Assembly (NCBI RefSeq): GCF_002563715.1
Contig: NZ_PDJJ01000001.1
Span: 2,604,001 to 2,668,000 of the forward strand
Length of the DNA stretch: 64,000 nucleotides
Reading direction: 5' to 3'
Source: Isoptericola jiangsuensis
GTDB taxonomy: Bacteria > Actinomycetota > Actinomycetes > Actinomycetales > Cellulomonadaceae
Shown here one piece after another: positions 55,550 to 62,959 of the stretch. The position numbers were made by a program, and so were the translations under genes. The notes below the pieces were generated by a model. That model had not been told where the DNA came from. It ran no database searches and worked only from the letters and a program-made list of their open reading frames with translations. Each line of letters opens with the position of its first letter. Position 1 is the stretch's first letter.

Positions 55550-56275
55550 ATGACCTCGGACGTCCCCGTCGCCCCCGGACCTCCCGTCCTCGTGGACGCC
55601 GACCCGCCCACCGACCTGTCCCGCGGGCTGTGGCTGGTCAAGTGGCTCCTGCTGTTCCCGCACGTGGTCGTCCTCGTGTTCCTGTGGCTCGCGTTCGTCG
55701 TGCTCACGGTCGTCGCGTTCGTCGCGATCCTGTTCACCGCCCGCTACCCCGCGTGGATCTTCCGGTTCACCGCGGGCGTGCTGCGCTGGAGCTGGCGGGT
55801 GTCCTACTACGGCTACGGGGCGCTCGGCACCGACCGCTACCCGCCGTTCACGCTCGCCGACGTGCCCGACTACCCGGCCCGCCTCGAGATCACCCCGCCC
55901 GGACGCCTGTCCCGCGGGCTCGTGCTCGTCAAGTGGTGGCTGCTCGCCCTACCCCACTACGCCGTCGTCACCCTGTTCCTCGGGGCGAGCGGCAGCCGGA
56001 CCCTCGAGACGGCGTCCGGGGAGACCGTCGTCGTGGACGTCCCGCCCTACCCCGGCCTCGTGGGCCTGCTCGTGCTCTTCGCGGCCGTCGTCCTGCTGTT
56101 CCGCGCCCGCTACCCGCGCGGCATGTTCGACCTCGTGATGGGCATGCAGCGCTGGGTGTGGCGCGTCACCGTGTACGCCGGGCTGATGACGGACGTCTAC
56201 CCGCCGTTCCGGCTCGACCTGGGCGCCCGGGACCCCGCCCGCCCAGCCACCTCACCGCCCGGAGGCACGCCATGA
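55550..56275 (+). CDS. DUF4389-family membrane protein
   Basis: A 241-aa membrane protein with an internal duplication: LVKWLLLFPHVVVLVFLWLAFVVLTVV and VKWWLLALPHYAVVTLFL, each followed by a RYP motif (TARYPAWIFRFTAGVLRW; RARYPRGMFDLVMGMQRW). Two YPPF boxes follow. This pattern is DUF4389. ATG at 55550 has AAGGGG 8 nt upstream and was preferred over an in-frame GTG at 55541 that overlaps the previous stop without a spaced ribosome binding site. Function unknown. Confidence 0.82.
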   Translation: MTSDVPVAPGPPVLVDADPPTDLSRGLWLVKWLLLFPHVVVLVFLWLAFVVLTVVAFVAILFTARYPAWIFRFTAGVLRWSWRVSYYGYGALGTDRYPPFTLADVPDYPARLEITPPGRLSRGLVLVKWWLLALPHYAVVTLFLGASGSRTLETASGETVVVDVPPYPGLVGLLVLFAAVVLLFRARYPRGMFDLVMGMQRWVWRVTVYAGLMTDVYPPFRLDLGARDPARPATSPPGGTP

Positions 56276-56553
56276 CCCACACCTGGAAGATCACCGTCCA
56301 GCTCTTCGACACCGACGACCTCGTGCGCGACGGCCGGCTCACCACCGCCCACGCCGTCCTGACGACGTCGGCCGGCACCACGCTGGAGGGGCACGGCGAG
56401 GCCCGCCGCAACCCCGACGACCCGTCCGTCCCCGAGATCGGCGAGGAGCTCGCCACCGCCCGCGCGCTGCGCGACCTCGCCGACCGGCTCCTCGCGGCGA
56501 CGTCGGACGACATCGCGGCGTTCGAGCACCACCCGGTGCACCTGACCGCCTGA
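56272..56553 (+). CDS. DUF1876-family small protein
   Basis: A 93-aa soluble protein (WKITVQLFDTDDLVRDGRLT, TTLEGHGEARRNPDDPSVPEIGEELATARALRDLADRLL) of the actinobacterial DUF1876 family, with an alpha-beta fold often compared to dsRBD-like proteins. Start overlaps the previous gene by ATGA. Its role is unknown; co-regulation with the SQR-like protein would hint at redox or stress response. Confidence 0.82.
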   Translation: MTHTWKITVQLFDTDDLVRDGRLTTAHAVLTTSAGTTLEGHGEARRNPDDPSVPEIGEELATARALRDLADRLLAATSDDIAAFEHHPVHLTA

Positions 56554-56569
56554 CGCGTCACCCCGCGGC

Positions 56570-57559
56570 TCACCCCGGGGCGACGAGCACCGCCGCCCCG
56601 GGGAACCGTCCCGCGCGCAGGTCCGCGAGCGCCCGGTCGGCCGCGTCGAGCGGGTAGGGCACGGCGTGCACCCGGAGGCCGATGCGCGCGGCGAGCGCGA
56701 GGAGCTCGCGGCCGTCGGCGCGCGTGTTCGCCTCGACCGAGCGCAGGGTGCGCTCGTGGAACAGGTGCCGCTGGTAGTCCAGCGGCGGGACGTCGGACAG
56801 GTGGATACCGGCGACGGCGAGCGTGCCACCGGGGCGCAGGGCCTCCAGCGCGACGGGGACGAGGTCCCCCACGGGGGCGAAGAGGATCGCGGCGTCGAGC
56901 GGCTCGGGCGGCGCGGCGTACGCGTCGGACGCCGACGCACAGCCGAGGTCGAGGGCGAGACGTCGCGCGTCAGCGCCACGGGTGAGGACGTGCACGCGGG
57001 CGCCCGCCGCGAGCGCCACCTGCGCCGTCAGGTGCGCGGACCCGCCGAACCCGTACAGGCCCAGCACTCCCCCGGGCGGCAGCTCCGCCCGGCGCAGGGC
57101 GCGGTAGCCGATGATGCCCGCGCACAACAGCGGCGCGTGGGTGGACGGGTCCAGGGCGTCCGGCCAACGGTAGGCGTACGCCGCGGGGACCGTCACGTGC
57201 TCGGCGTACCCGCCGTCGTCGTCCCAGCCCGTGTACCGCGAGGAGCGGCACAGGTTCTCCCGGCCGGCGCGGCAGTCCGCGCACGTCCCGCAGGTGCGGC
57301 GCAGCCACGCGACCCCCGCCCGGTCGCCGAGCGCCCAGCCCTCTGCCTCGTCGCCGAGGCCCACCACCCGGCCCACCGCCTCGTGGCCCGGCACCACCGG
57401 GGTCCGGTGCGGTGGCAGGTCGCCGTCCAGGACGTGCAGGTCCGTGCGGCACACGCCGCACACCTCCACCCGCAGCAGCAGCTCGTCCGGCGCCGGGACC
57501 GGGACCGGGACGTCCACCCTGGCCAGGACGCCGGGCGCCGTCACCTGCCATGCGCGCAT
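56570..57559 (-). CDS. Zinc-dependent alcohol dehydrogenase
   Basis: A 329-aa MDR-superfamily enzyme. Catalytic zinc ligands: [10 protein letters not shown] (Cys) and VPGHEAVG (His-Glu); structural zinc: the four-cysteine lobe [15 protein letters not shown]. The cofactor motif is [21 protein letters not shown](P) use is inferred. It resembles AdhA-type enzymes of the actinobacterial "alcohol dehydrogenase, propanol-preferring" group. ATG start at 57559; an upstream GTG adds one residue. Confidence 0.92.
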   Translation of the reverse strand: MRAWQVTAPGVLARVDVPVPVPAPDELLLRVEVCGVCRTDLHVLDGDLPPHRTPVVPGHEAVGRVVGLGDEAEGWALGDRAGVAWLRRTCGTCADCRAGRENLCRSSRYTGWDDDGGYAEHVTVPAAYAYRWPDALDPSTHAPLLCAGIIGYRALRRAELPPGGVLGLYGFGGSAHLTAQVALAAGARVHVLTRGADARRLALDLGCASASDAYAAPPEPLDAAILFAPVGDLVPVALEALRPGGTLAVAGIHLSDVPPLDYQRHLFHERTLRSVEANTRADGRELLALAARIGLRVHAVPYPLDAADRALADLRAGRFPGAAVLVAPG

Positions 57560-57611
57560 CACGCCACCTCCGGCTCCCAGCGTGCCGCGCGGGCGGGCGA
57601 CCCGCAGGGGG

Positions 57612-58784
57612 TCAGGCGTCGCAGCGGCCGGAGTCGACGGCGGCGTCCAGGTCGGGGGCCTGCGCGACCACCGGCATGAGCTCGTTCGTCGTCACGCCGT
57701 AGCCGAGGTCGTCGTCGGACTGCGAGCGCCCGAACACCACCCCGACGACCTCGCCGTCCGTGGACAGCACCGGCCCGCCCGAGTTGCCGCCGCGCACCTG
57801 CGTGGCCAGCGCGTACACGTCGCGCTCCACGGTGCCGCTGCCGTCCGACGCCGCGATCTGCACCGGCCCGGCGTCCAGCACCTGCGCGGCCACCGACGTG
57901 AACGGGCCGCCGAACGGGTAGCCCTGCACCACGGCCGGGTCGCCGACGTCCAGCGTCGGCGCGACCGGCAGCGGGTCGGCGTCCAGCCCGTCGACCGCCA
58001 CCACGGCGAGGTCGGCGGCCGGGTCCACGTAGACGACGCGACCCTCCAGGGCCGTGCGGCCCGGCAGCTCGACCAGCGGCCGGTCCACGCCCGCCACGAC
58101 GTGCGCGTTCGTCACCACCCGGTCGTCGGCCGCCACGAAGCCCGACCCGGTCACGCCCGTCCCGCAGGCGTCCGCGCTCCCCCACACCTTCGCCACGGAC
58201 TGCGCGGCGCGCGTCAGCGCCGGGTCCGCCAGGTCCACGTCCGGCGCGGTCGTCGTGCGCCGCGGGTCCAGCAGCCCGTCGAGCTGCGGCAGGCCGTCGT
58301 CCAGCACCGCCGCGCGCGCCTGCGCCAACGTGCGCTGCACCGGGTCCGGCGTCCGCTCCTCGATCGCCCGCAGCACCACCGACGACGACATCGCCCGCGC
58401 CACCCCCGGCATACCCGTCGCCTCCAGCGTCGAACCGACGAACGACACCGCGACCACCGCCACCAGCAGGCTCGCCACCCCGCCCAGCAGCCGCTCCAGC
58501 GGCCGCAACGCCGTCCGGTCCACCGGACCCCGCAGCGAGTGCCCCACGCTCGTGCCGACCGACGCCCCGACCAGCGGCACCAGCACCGCCAGCACCACCG
58601 TCAACGGGCCCCGCCACGGCGTCGTCGGCAGGACGTCGAACAGCAGGGGCAGCCCCAGGTAGACCACCACGCCGCCCACCACCAGACCGACCAGGCCGCC
58701 CACCGTCGCCAGCAGGCCGCGGGACAGGCCCGACGCCAGCGCGGCGAGGAGGATCACGACCAGCACGATGTCGACAGGGGTCAC
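57612..58784 (-). CDS. MarP-type membrane serine protease
   Basis: A 390-aa protein with four N-terminal TM helices (CvpA-like, residues about 1-110) and an extracytoplasmic chymotrypsin-fold protease. Catalytic residues: His in VTNAHVVAG, Asp in DPAADLAVV, and Ser in RGGNSGGPV. Two cysteines (ACGTG and GRC) may form the regulatory disulfide as in mycobacterial MarP, which protects against acid and oxidative stress. GTG start. The substrate is unknown. Confidence 0.92.
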   Translation of the reverse strand: MTPVDIVLVVILLAALASGLSRGLLATVGGLVGLVVGGVVVYLGLPLLFDVLPTTPWRGPLTVVLAVLVPLVGASVGTSVGHSLRGPVDRTALRPLERLLGGVASLLVAVVAVSFVGSTLEATGMPGVARAMSSSVVLRAIEERTPDPVQRTLAQARAAVLDDGLPQLDGLLDPRRTTTAPDVDLADPALTRAAQSVAKVWGSADACGTGVTGSGFVAADDRVVTNAHVVAGVDRPLVELPGRTALEGRVVYVDPAADLAVVAVDGLDADPLPVAPTLDVGDPAVVQGYPFGGPFTSVAAQVLDAGPVQIAASDGSGTVERDVYALATQVRGGNSGGPVLSTDGEVVGVVFGRSQSDDDLGYGVTTNELMPVVAQAPDLDAAVDSGRCDA

Positions 58785-58878
58785 GGCGTCCTCCAGGAAG
58801 GGTCAGCGAGGACGACCGAGGATACGCGCCCCACCTGGGCAGCGACCGGCGACGGGCCCGGCGGCCGCCGTCGACGAC

Positions 58879-59688
58879 TCAGAACAGCGGCCAGGGCACC
58901 GCCGGCATCTCGCCCTCGGGCGACGGGAACCGGGCCGTCCGGAGCAGCCGGTCGCAGCGCTCCGCCAGCGCGGCGATCTCGTCGTCGTCGAGGAGCCGGG
59001 CGAGCCGGCCGCCGAGCCCGTCGTCCCCGTGCCCCGCCAGGTCGGCGCGGACCCGCCGGACGGCGTCGAGCTCGTCCGCCCGCAGCGCCTCCCCGATCCA
59101 GCCCCACAGCACCGTGCGCAGCCGCGGCTCGGTGTGGAACGTGACGCCGTGGTCCACCCCGAGGCGGCGCCCGTCGGGCAGCGGCAGCACGTGACCGCCC
59201 TTGCGGTCGGCGTTGTTGACGATGACGTCGAAGACCGCCATGCGGCGCAGCGCCACCGAGTCCTCATGGACGAGGCAGACCGGCTCGTCGTCGGCGCCGC
59301 TGCCCTCCAGCACCGTGCGCCAGCCGTCCCGCGGGGCGCGCTGCGCGGGGACGACGTCGACGGGGTCCTGGCCGGGGTCCCGCTCCTGCCAGAGCTGGAC
59401 CATGCCCGGGCCGAGCGGACCGTCGCGCAGCCACGTGCGCGGCACCACGCCCCCGCCGAGCGACTCGGAGACCCAGAACGCGGCGACCTCCCGCCGGGCG
59501 AGCGTCCCGTCGGGGAAGTCCCACAGCGGCTTCTCCCCGGCCACGGGCTTGTAGACGACGGTGGTCGCGCCGATCCGGCCGACGAACGTCGCATTGGACG
59601 CCACCTGGATGCGGCCGACCACGTCGAGGGTGCCGGCGTGGAGGATGTCGGCGTCGAGGTCGGTCACGTCGCTCGCCGGGTCGCTCAC
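58879..59688 (-). CDS. SCO1664-family protein
   Basis: A 269-aa actinobacterial protein of the SCO1664 family, distantly PI3/PI4-kinase-like. GRIGATTVVYKPVAGEKPLWDFPDGTLARREVAAF gives a kinase-like N-lobe with Lys, and VFDVIVNNADRKGGHVLPLPDG with VDHGVTFH the catalytic/metal-binding centre. Substrate unknown. GTG start; 7 nt after the DUF3090 gene, so co-transcribed. Confidence 0.9.
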   Translation of the reverse strand: MSDPASDVTDLDADILHAGTLDVVGRIQVASNATFVGRIGATTVVYKPVAGEKPLWDFPDGTLARREVAAFWVSESLGGGVVPRTWLRDGPLGPGMVQLWQERDPGQDPVDVVPAQRAPRDGWRTVLEGSGADDEPVCLVHEDSVALRRMAVFDVIVNNADRKGGHVLPLPDGRRLGVDHGVTFHTEPRLRTVLWGWIGEALRADELDAVRRVRADLAGHGDDGLGGRLARLLDDDEIAALAERCDRLLRTARFPSPEGEMPAVPWPLF

Positions 59689-59695
59689 CGCGTCC

Positions 59696-60262
59696 TCAGT
59701 CACCCGAGCCCGGGGCGCACTCGTGCCCGTCGGAGTCCACCGGCATGCCGCACAGCGGGCAGGCGGGGCGACCCGCCGCGACCACCCGCCGGGCGCGCTC
59801 CGCGAAGGCGCGGGCCGTGCCCACCGGGATGCGCAGGAGCAGCATCTCGCTGGGCGCCGCGTCCTCGGCGTCGACCCCCACGCCGTCGGCGTCGTCGGCG
59901 TCGATCGGCTCCTCACCGACCGGGAACGCCTCGATGACCAGCTGCGCGGTCCGCGGGTCCCAGCCCAGCCGCATCGACCCCGCCCGGAAGTCCTCCTCGA
60001 CCGGCTGGTCCAGCGGACCGTCGTCGACCAGCTCGACAGGCGCCTCGGCCGGGATGGACAGCTGGCCGTCCGCCTCCGCCAGCCCGTCGAGCAGCCGGTC
60101 GATCATCCCCGCGAGCACCGCGGACTGCTGCTTCTCCATCGCGACGCTCGTCGTCCGGTCGCCCGCACGGGCCTGCAGGTAGAACGTGCGCGACCCGGGA
60201 CGGCCGACCGTCCCGATCACGACCCGGTCGGGCCAGTCGAACGAGTGCACCAGAGTCGTCAT
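59696..60262 (-). CDS. DUF3090 family protein
   Basis: A 188-aa protein of the DUF3090 family (HSFDWPDRVVIGTVGRPGSRTFYLQARAGDRTTSVAMEKQQ). Its C-terminus has a zinc-ribbon-like CPLCGMPVDSDGHEC. Function unknown; it is almost always found between the phosphatase and the SCO1664 gene. TAGAGT lies 6 nt before its ATG. Confidence 0.92.
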   Translation of the reverse strand: MTTLVHSFDWPDRVVIGTVGRPGSRTFYLQARAGDRTTSVAMEKQQSAVLAGMIDRLLDGLAEADGQLSIPAEAPVELVDDGPLDQPVEEDFRAGSMRLGWDPRTAQLVIEAFPVGEEPIDADDADGVGVDAEDAAPSEMLLLRIPVGTARAFAERARRVVAAGRPACPLCGMPVDSDGHECAPGSGD

Positions 60263-60268
60263 GACCCC

Positions 60269-60274
60269 ACTCTA
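60269..60274 (-). promoter_or_regulatory. Leaderless -10 element of DUF3090 gene
   Basis: TAGAGT on the minus strand, 6 nt before the ATG; it overlaps the stop codon of the phosphatase gene (60272-60274). Confidence 0.4.
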
Positions 60275-60976
60275 GGAGGCGCCCGCGCCGGCACCCCCGC
60301 CGACCGGCGCGTCACCCGCCGGGGCGGCACCGCGCAGCCAGGACAGGTCGCCGGCGTCGGTGTTCGTCGCCACGACCTCCGGCCGGTGCGGCCCGTACCG
60401 CACGATCGACACCGACGCCGGACCCACCGCGATCCGCTGGAAGAGGTCCAGATGCATCCCCAGCGCGTCCGCCAGCACCGCCTTGATGATGTCGCCGTGC
60501 GCCACCGCCGCCCAGACCGCGCCCGCGCCGTGCTGGTCACTGATGGCCGCGTCGTGGCGGCGGATCGCCGCCACCGACCGCGCCTGCATCGCCGCGAGCG
60601 ACTCACCGCCCGGGAACGTCACCGCCGACGGCTGGCCCTGCACCTGCGACCACAACGGCTCCCGCGCCAGGTCCCGCAACGCCCGGCCCTGCCACCGCCC
60701 GTAGTCGCACTCGGTGATGCCGCGCTCGACGACGGTAGGCGGCGCCGGGTTGTCCGCGCCCTGCTGGTGCTCGACGATCGCACGCGCTGTCTGCCGGCAC
60801 CTCTCCAGCGGGCTCGTCACCACCGCAGCCAGCGGCACCACTGCCAGACGGGTGGCGGTGCGGACCGCCTGCTCCCGGCCGGTGGCGTCCAGTCTGACCC
60901 CTGCCGTGCGGCCCGCGAGGATGCCCTTGGCGTTGGCGGTCGTACGGCCATGGCGGACGAGCAGGACGGTCGGCAT
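60272..60976 (-). CDS. MSMEG_4193-family histidine phosphatase
   Basis: A 234-aa histidine-phosphatase-superfamily protein of the MSMEG_4193 family. VLLVRHGRTTANAKGILAGRT carries the catalytic RHG, TSPLERCRQTA the phosphate-contact Arg, ECDYGRWQGR the acid/base and VAHGDIIKAVLAD the second His. Tail is Ala/Gly-rich. First gene of the trio; TAGGCT is 7 nt before the ATG. Confidence 0.93.
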   Translation of the reverse strand: MPTVLLVRHGRTTANAKGILAGRTAGVRLDATGREQAVRTATRLAVVPLAAVVTSPLERCRQTARAIVEHQQGADNPAPPTVVERGITECDYGRWQGRALRDLAREPLWSQVQGQPSAVTFPGGESLAAMQARSVAAIRRHDAAISDQHGAGAVWAAVAHGDIIKAVLADALGMHLDLFQRIAVGPASVSIVRYGPHRPEVVATNTDAGDLSWLRGAAPAGDAPVGGGAGAGAS

Positions 60977-60983
60977 GACTCGG

Positions 60984-60989
60984 AGCCTA
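60984..60989 (-). promoter_or_regulatory. Leaderless -10 element of the phosphatase trio
   Basis: TAGGCT on the minus strand, 7 nt before the phosphatase ATG. Confidence 0.45.
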
Positions 60990-61013
60990 CGGCGTCCGCC
61001 GAGGCAGAACAGA

Positions 61014-61089
61014 GGCTCGGAGCTGCACCTGCGCGCAACTCCGAGCCGCTGGTCGAGCGATCGTTCCTGACCGACGCCGTGTCGGTCAG
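61014..61089 (-). terminator. Two adjacent hairpins upstream of the phosphatase promoter
   Basis: GGCTCGGAG/CTCCGAGCC (61014-61047, 9-bp stem, 16-nt loop) and CTGACCGAC/GTCGGTCAG (61067-61089, 9-bp stem, 5-nt loop). As they lie upstream of the -10 element of the next gene, they more likely terminate a transcript coming from the right. Confidence 0.4.
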
Positions 61090-61405
61090 AAGTTGATCGT
61101 CTAGAGTTGATGACCCAGAATCGTTGAGATTCCGCGGTTCCAGAAGTCTTTGCTGCGAGCCGTGCCCCCTGCGTGCCCCTATGGTCAGCCCAAGTTGTCT
61201 GTGCCCTGCCCATCGACAGCCGCGGTTGGATCGACTCGTACAGACAGCGAGGCGATCGCGCTGCGAGTCGAGTTCAGACGTCTGAGCGCCCACCAGGCGA
61301 ATGCGCATCGATGAGGTGCGGGCTCGACACCCAGGCGGTGGGCGCCTCACCTTCCGGCTCGCTGACCGCCAGCGTGCGGCCGCTGGCCACGGATCGGCAC
61401 CCCGC
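61090..61405. other. Apparently non-coding island edge
   Basis: No convincing gene in either strand. Composition is mixed and frames are broken by stops. GAATCGTTGAGATTC near 61120-61140 is a small inverted repeat. It may be the junction between core chromosome and island. Confidence 0.35.
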
Positions 61406-61597
61406 CTACCTTGTGATCCAGTTCGACAACGCCGCATCCACCATCTCCCGGTCCGCGTCGGTCCACGCGACCGTGCGGCAGTCTGCCTCAAGCCACACGA
61501 CTCCCACCGGCATCAAGAAGGAACCCCGTCGAGAACGTCTCCCGACCATAACCAAGAAGCGTTCACCTCTCCCGTGGTAGGCCCGGAACCATCGCAT
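61406..61597 (-). CDS. Small hypothetical protein (63 aa)
   Basis: A short frame MRWFRAYHGRGERFLVMVG...VGVVWLEADCRTVAWTDADREMVDAALSNWITR. The amphipathic C-terminus and the codon use of the second half (mostly G/C third positions) look coding; the first half less so. No good ribosome binding site. It might be an intact small gene or the remnant of one. Not recognised. Confidence 0.35.
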   Translation of the reverse strand: MRWFRAYHGRGERFLVMVGRRSRRGSFLMPVGVVWLEADCRTVAWTDADREMVDAALSNWITR

Positions 61598-61638
61598 CCA
61601 CCTACCCGAGTAAAGACTCCAGTCGGCGAGTGCACCGA

Positions 61639-62403
61639 TCAGTCAGCGAAGCCGGAAACAAACTCCCAATTCCCCGACCTCGCGGCCTCGAGGTTCTCCA
61701 TCGTGAAATCGAAGCAATCTGTCGATCCTGCGCAAAGAGTCGAACTATTGGAAATATGAGTAGGGAGCTGCTCACAATCTCCAATCCCATTCTGGCCGCT
61801 ATCCAGATCAGCCTCCACACGCGCCAGGGCGATAAGCCTGTCGTACAGGTTTCCGCGAACGACGCCTAGAACCCCAGCGAACAGATTTAGGTCTTGACCA
61901 ACCGGCTCCACATCATTGTTATCGAACCACTCATACGTTCCATGCTCGGCCAAGTTCGAGAACTCCCAGAACGCGACCGTGAAAGACGTGTCTATTTTAT
62001 TGACGCACTCGACGACCTCCTCGGAGAAGATAACCCTCATCCGATTGCTCGCCGCGTCTAAGGCGCGCATCTCCTTGAAGGATCCGGCGGCGAGTCGCAG
62101 TCCGCTCGGGTTCCAAAAACCCTCGGTAGACAAAATTGAAGCGTCCCACTCTGTGTGGCCATCAGCTATGGCACGAGCCTCACGATTGACCCCGCCAGCC
62201 TTGCTTACTGCATCCGAGTATGCCATTGCATATGCATCCAGCACCTCACGCCTCAACTCAGTTGTCGCGTTGGACTCCTCGGCCCGTGAAGTCCTTTCGG
62301 AAACGACGATTGCAGATCCGCCGCCAATCAATCCGCCGATCACAGCACTCAAGATCGCGGTCCACGCTATGCCTCTCTTGGAATCGTCGACCCCGTCTGA
62401 CAT
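61639..62403 (-). CDS. Single-TM protein of unknown function, low GC
   Basis: A 254-aa protein with one N-terminal TM helix (IAWTAILSAVIGGLIGGGSAIVV, residues about 12-34) and a mostly helical extracytoplasmic or cytosolic body (ATTELRREVLDAYAMAYSDAVSKAGGVNREARAI). Four Cys residues occur in the last 130 residues (VECVNK, GDCEQL, TLCAG, TDCFDF). GGGAGG precedes the ATG. Base composition is far lower in GC and codon use unlike the rest of the window, indicating transfer. Divergent from the large HEPN-like gene. Not recognised; similar single-TM helical proteins occur in accessory islands. Confidence 0.65.
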   Translation of the reverse strand: MSDGVDDSKRGIAWTAILSAVIGGLIGGGSAIVVSERTSRAEESNATTELRREVLDAYAMAYSDAVSKAGGVNREARAIADGHTEWDASILSTEGFWNPSGLRLAAGSFKEMRALDAASNRMRVIFSEEVVECVNKIDTSFTVAFWEFSNLAEHGTYEWFDNNDVEPVGQDLNLFAGVLGVVRGNLYDRLIALARVEADLDSGQNGIGDCEQLPTHISNSSTLCAGSTDCFDFTMENLEAARSGNWEFVSGFAD

Positions 62404-62959
62404 TCCCCAAGCCTCCCTGCTGGATCGCCACCTGAGTATCCACCGTAAGTACACCACTGCCGCACCTCGTTCTCGCTTCCGAGATGCAACTTTCACCCCC
62501 GAGTCCGCACGAGTTCGGCTGATCACCTAACACTTGACCCTCGGCGCGCGTGGCGACCTGCGGGATCTCGGCACGCCGCCGCGCCGCCGACATTCGCCCC
62601 TAGCAGCGGGCCGTGAGCGCCCGCACGCTGGTCCTGCTGGCTCAAGGACGTCGGGCCTGCCGACGCTCACTGACGTCGGCCACCAAGGCGCTGGAGCCAG
62701 GGTCAGGCACTCGCTGCGCCTTCGGGGGAGCCCGCACCCCGACGACGGCACAGCAGCAAGCTCCTGACCGGGCTGCGGTCCGTCGCCAAACGCGCTCAAG
62801 AGGACCTGGTCGGCCCTGCCGATGGCCCCTTGGCCCCCCGCGCCTCACCGAGATCGCCGCCGCCCTCGCCCTGCGCCACCTCAACGAAAGCCCGACGATC
62901 ACGCGGCAGACAATGCCTAACACCCGGGGAGGGTTGCGCAGGGCCCTATTGTGTGGGCC
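62404..62959. other. Divergent intergenic region of the island (556 bp)
   Basis: Between the two island genes. Several open frames exist but none has family likeness, a ribosome binding site and consistent codon use. One plus-strand frame resembles a degraded C-terminus (RLTEIAAALALRHLNESPTIT), perhaps recombinase debris. The -10 TATTGT (62947-62952) at the right end serves the next gene. Confidence 0.35.
62947..62952 (+). promoter_or_regulatory. Leaderless -10 element of the HEPN-like gene
   Basis: TATTGT, 7 nt before the ATG at 62960; no obvious -35. Confidence 0.4.
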
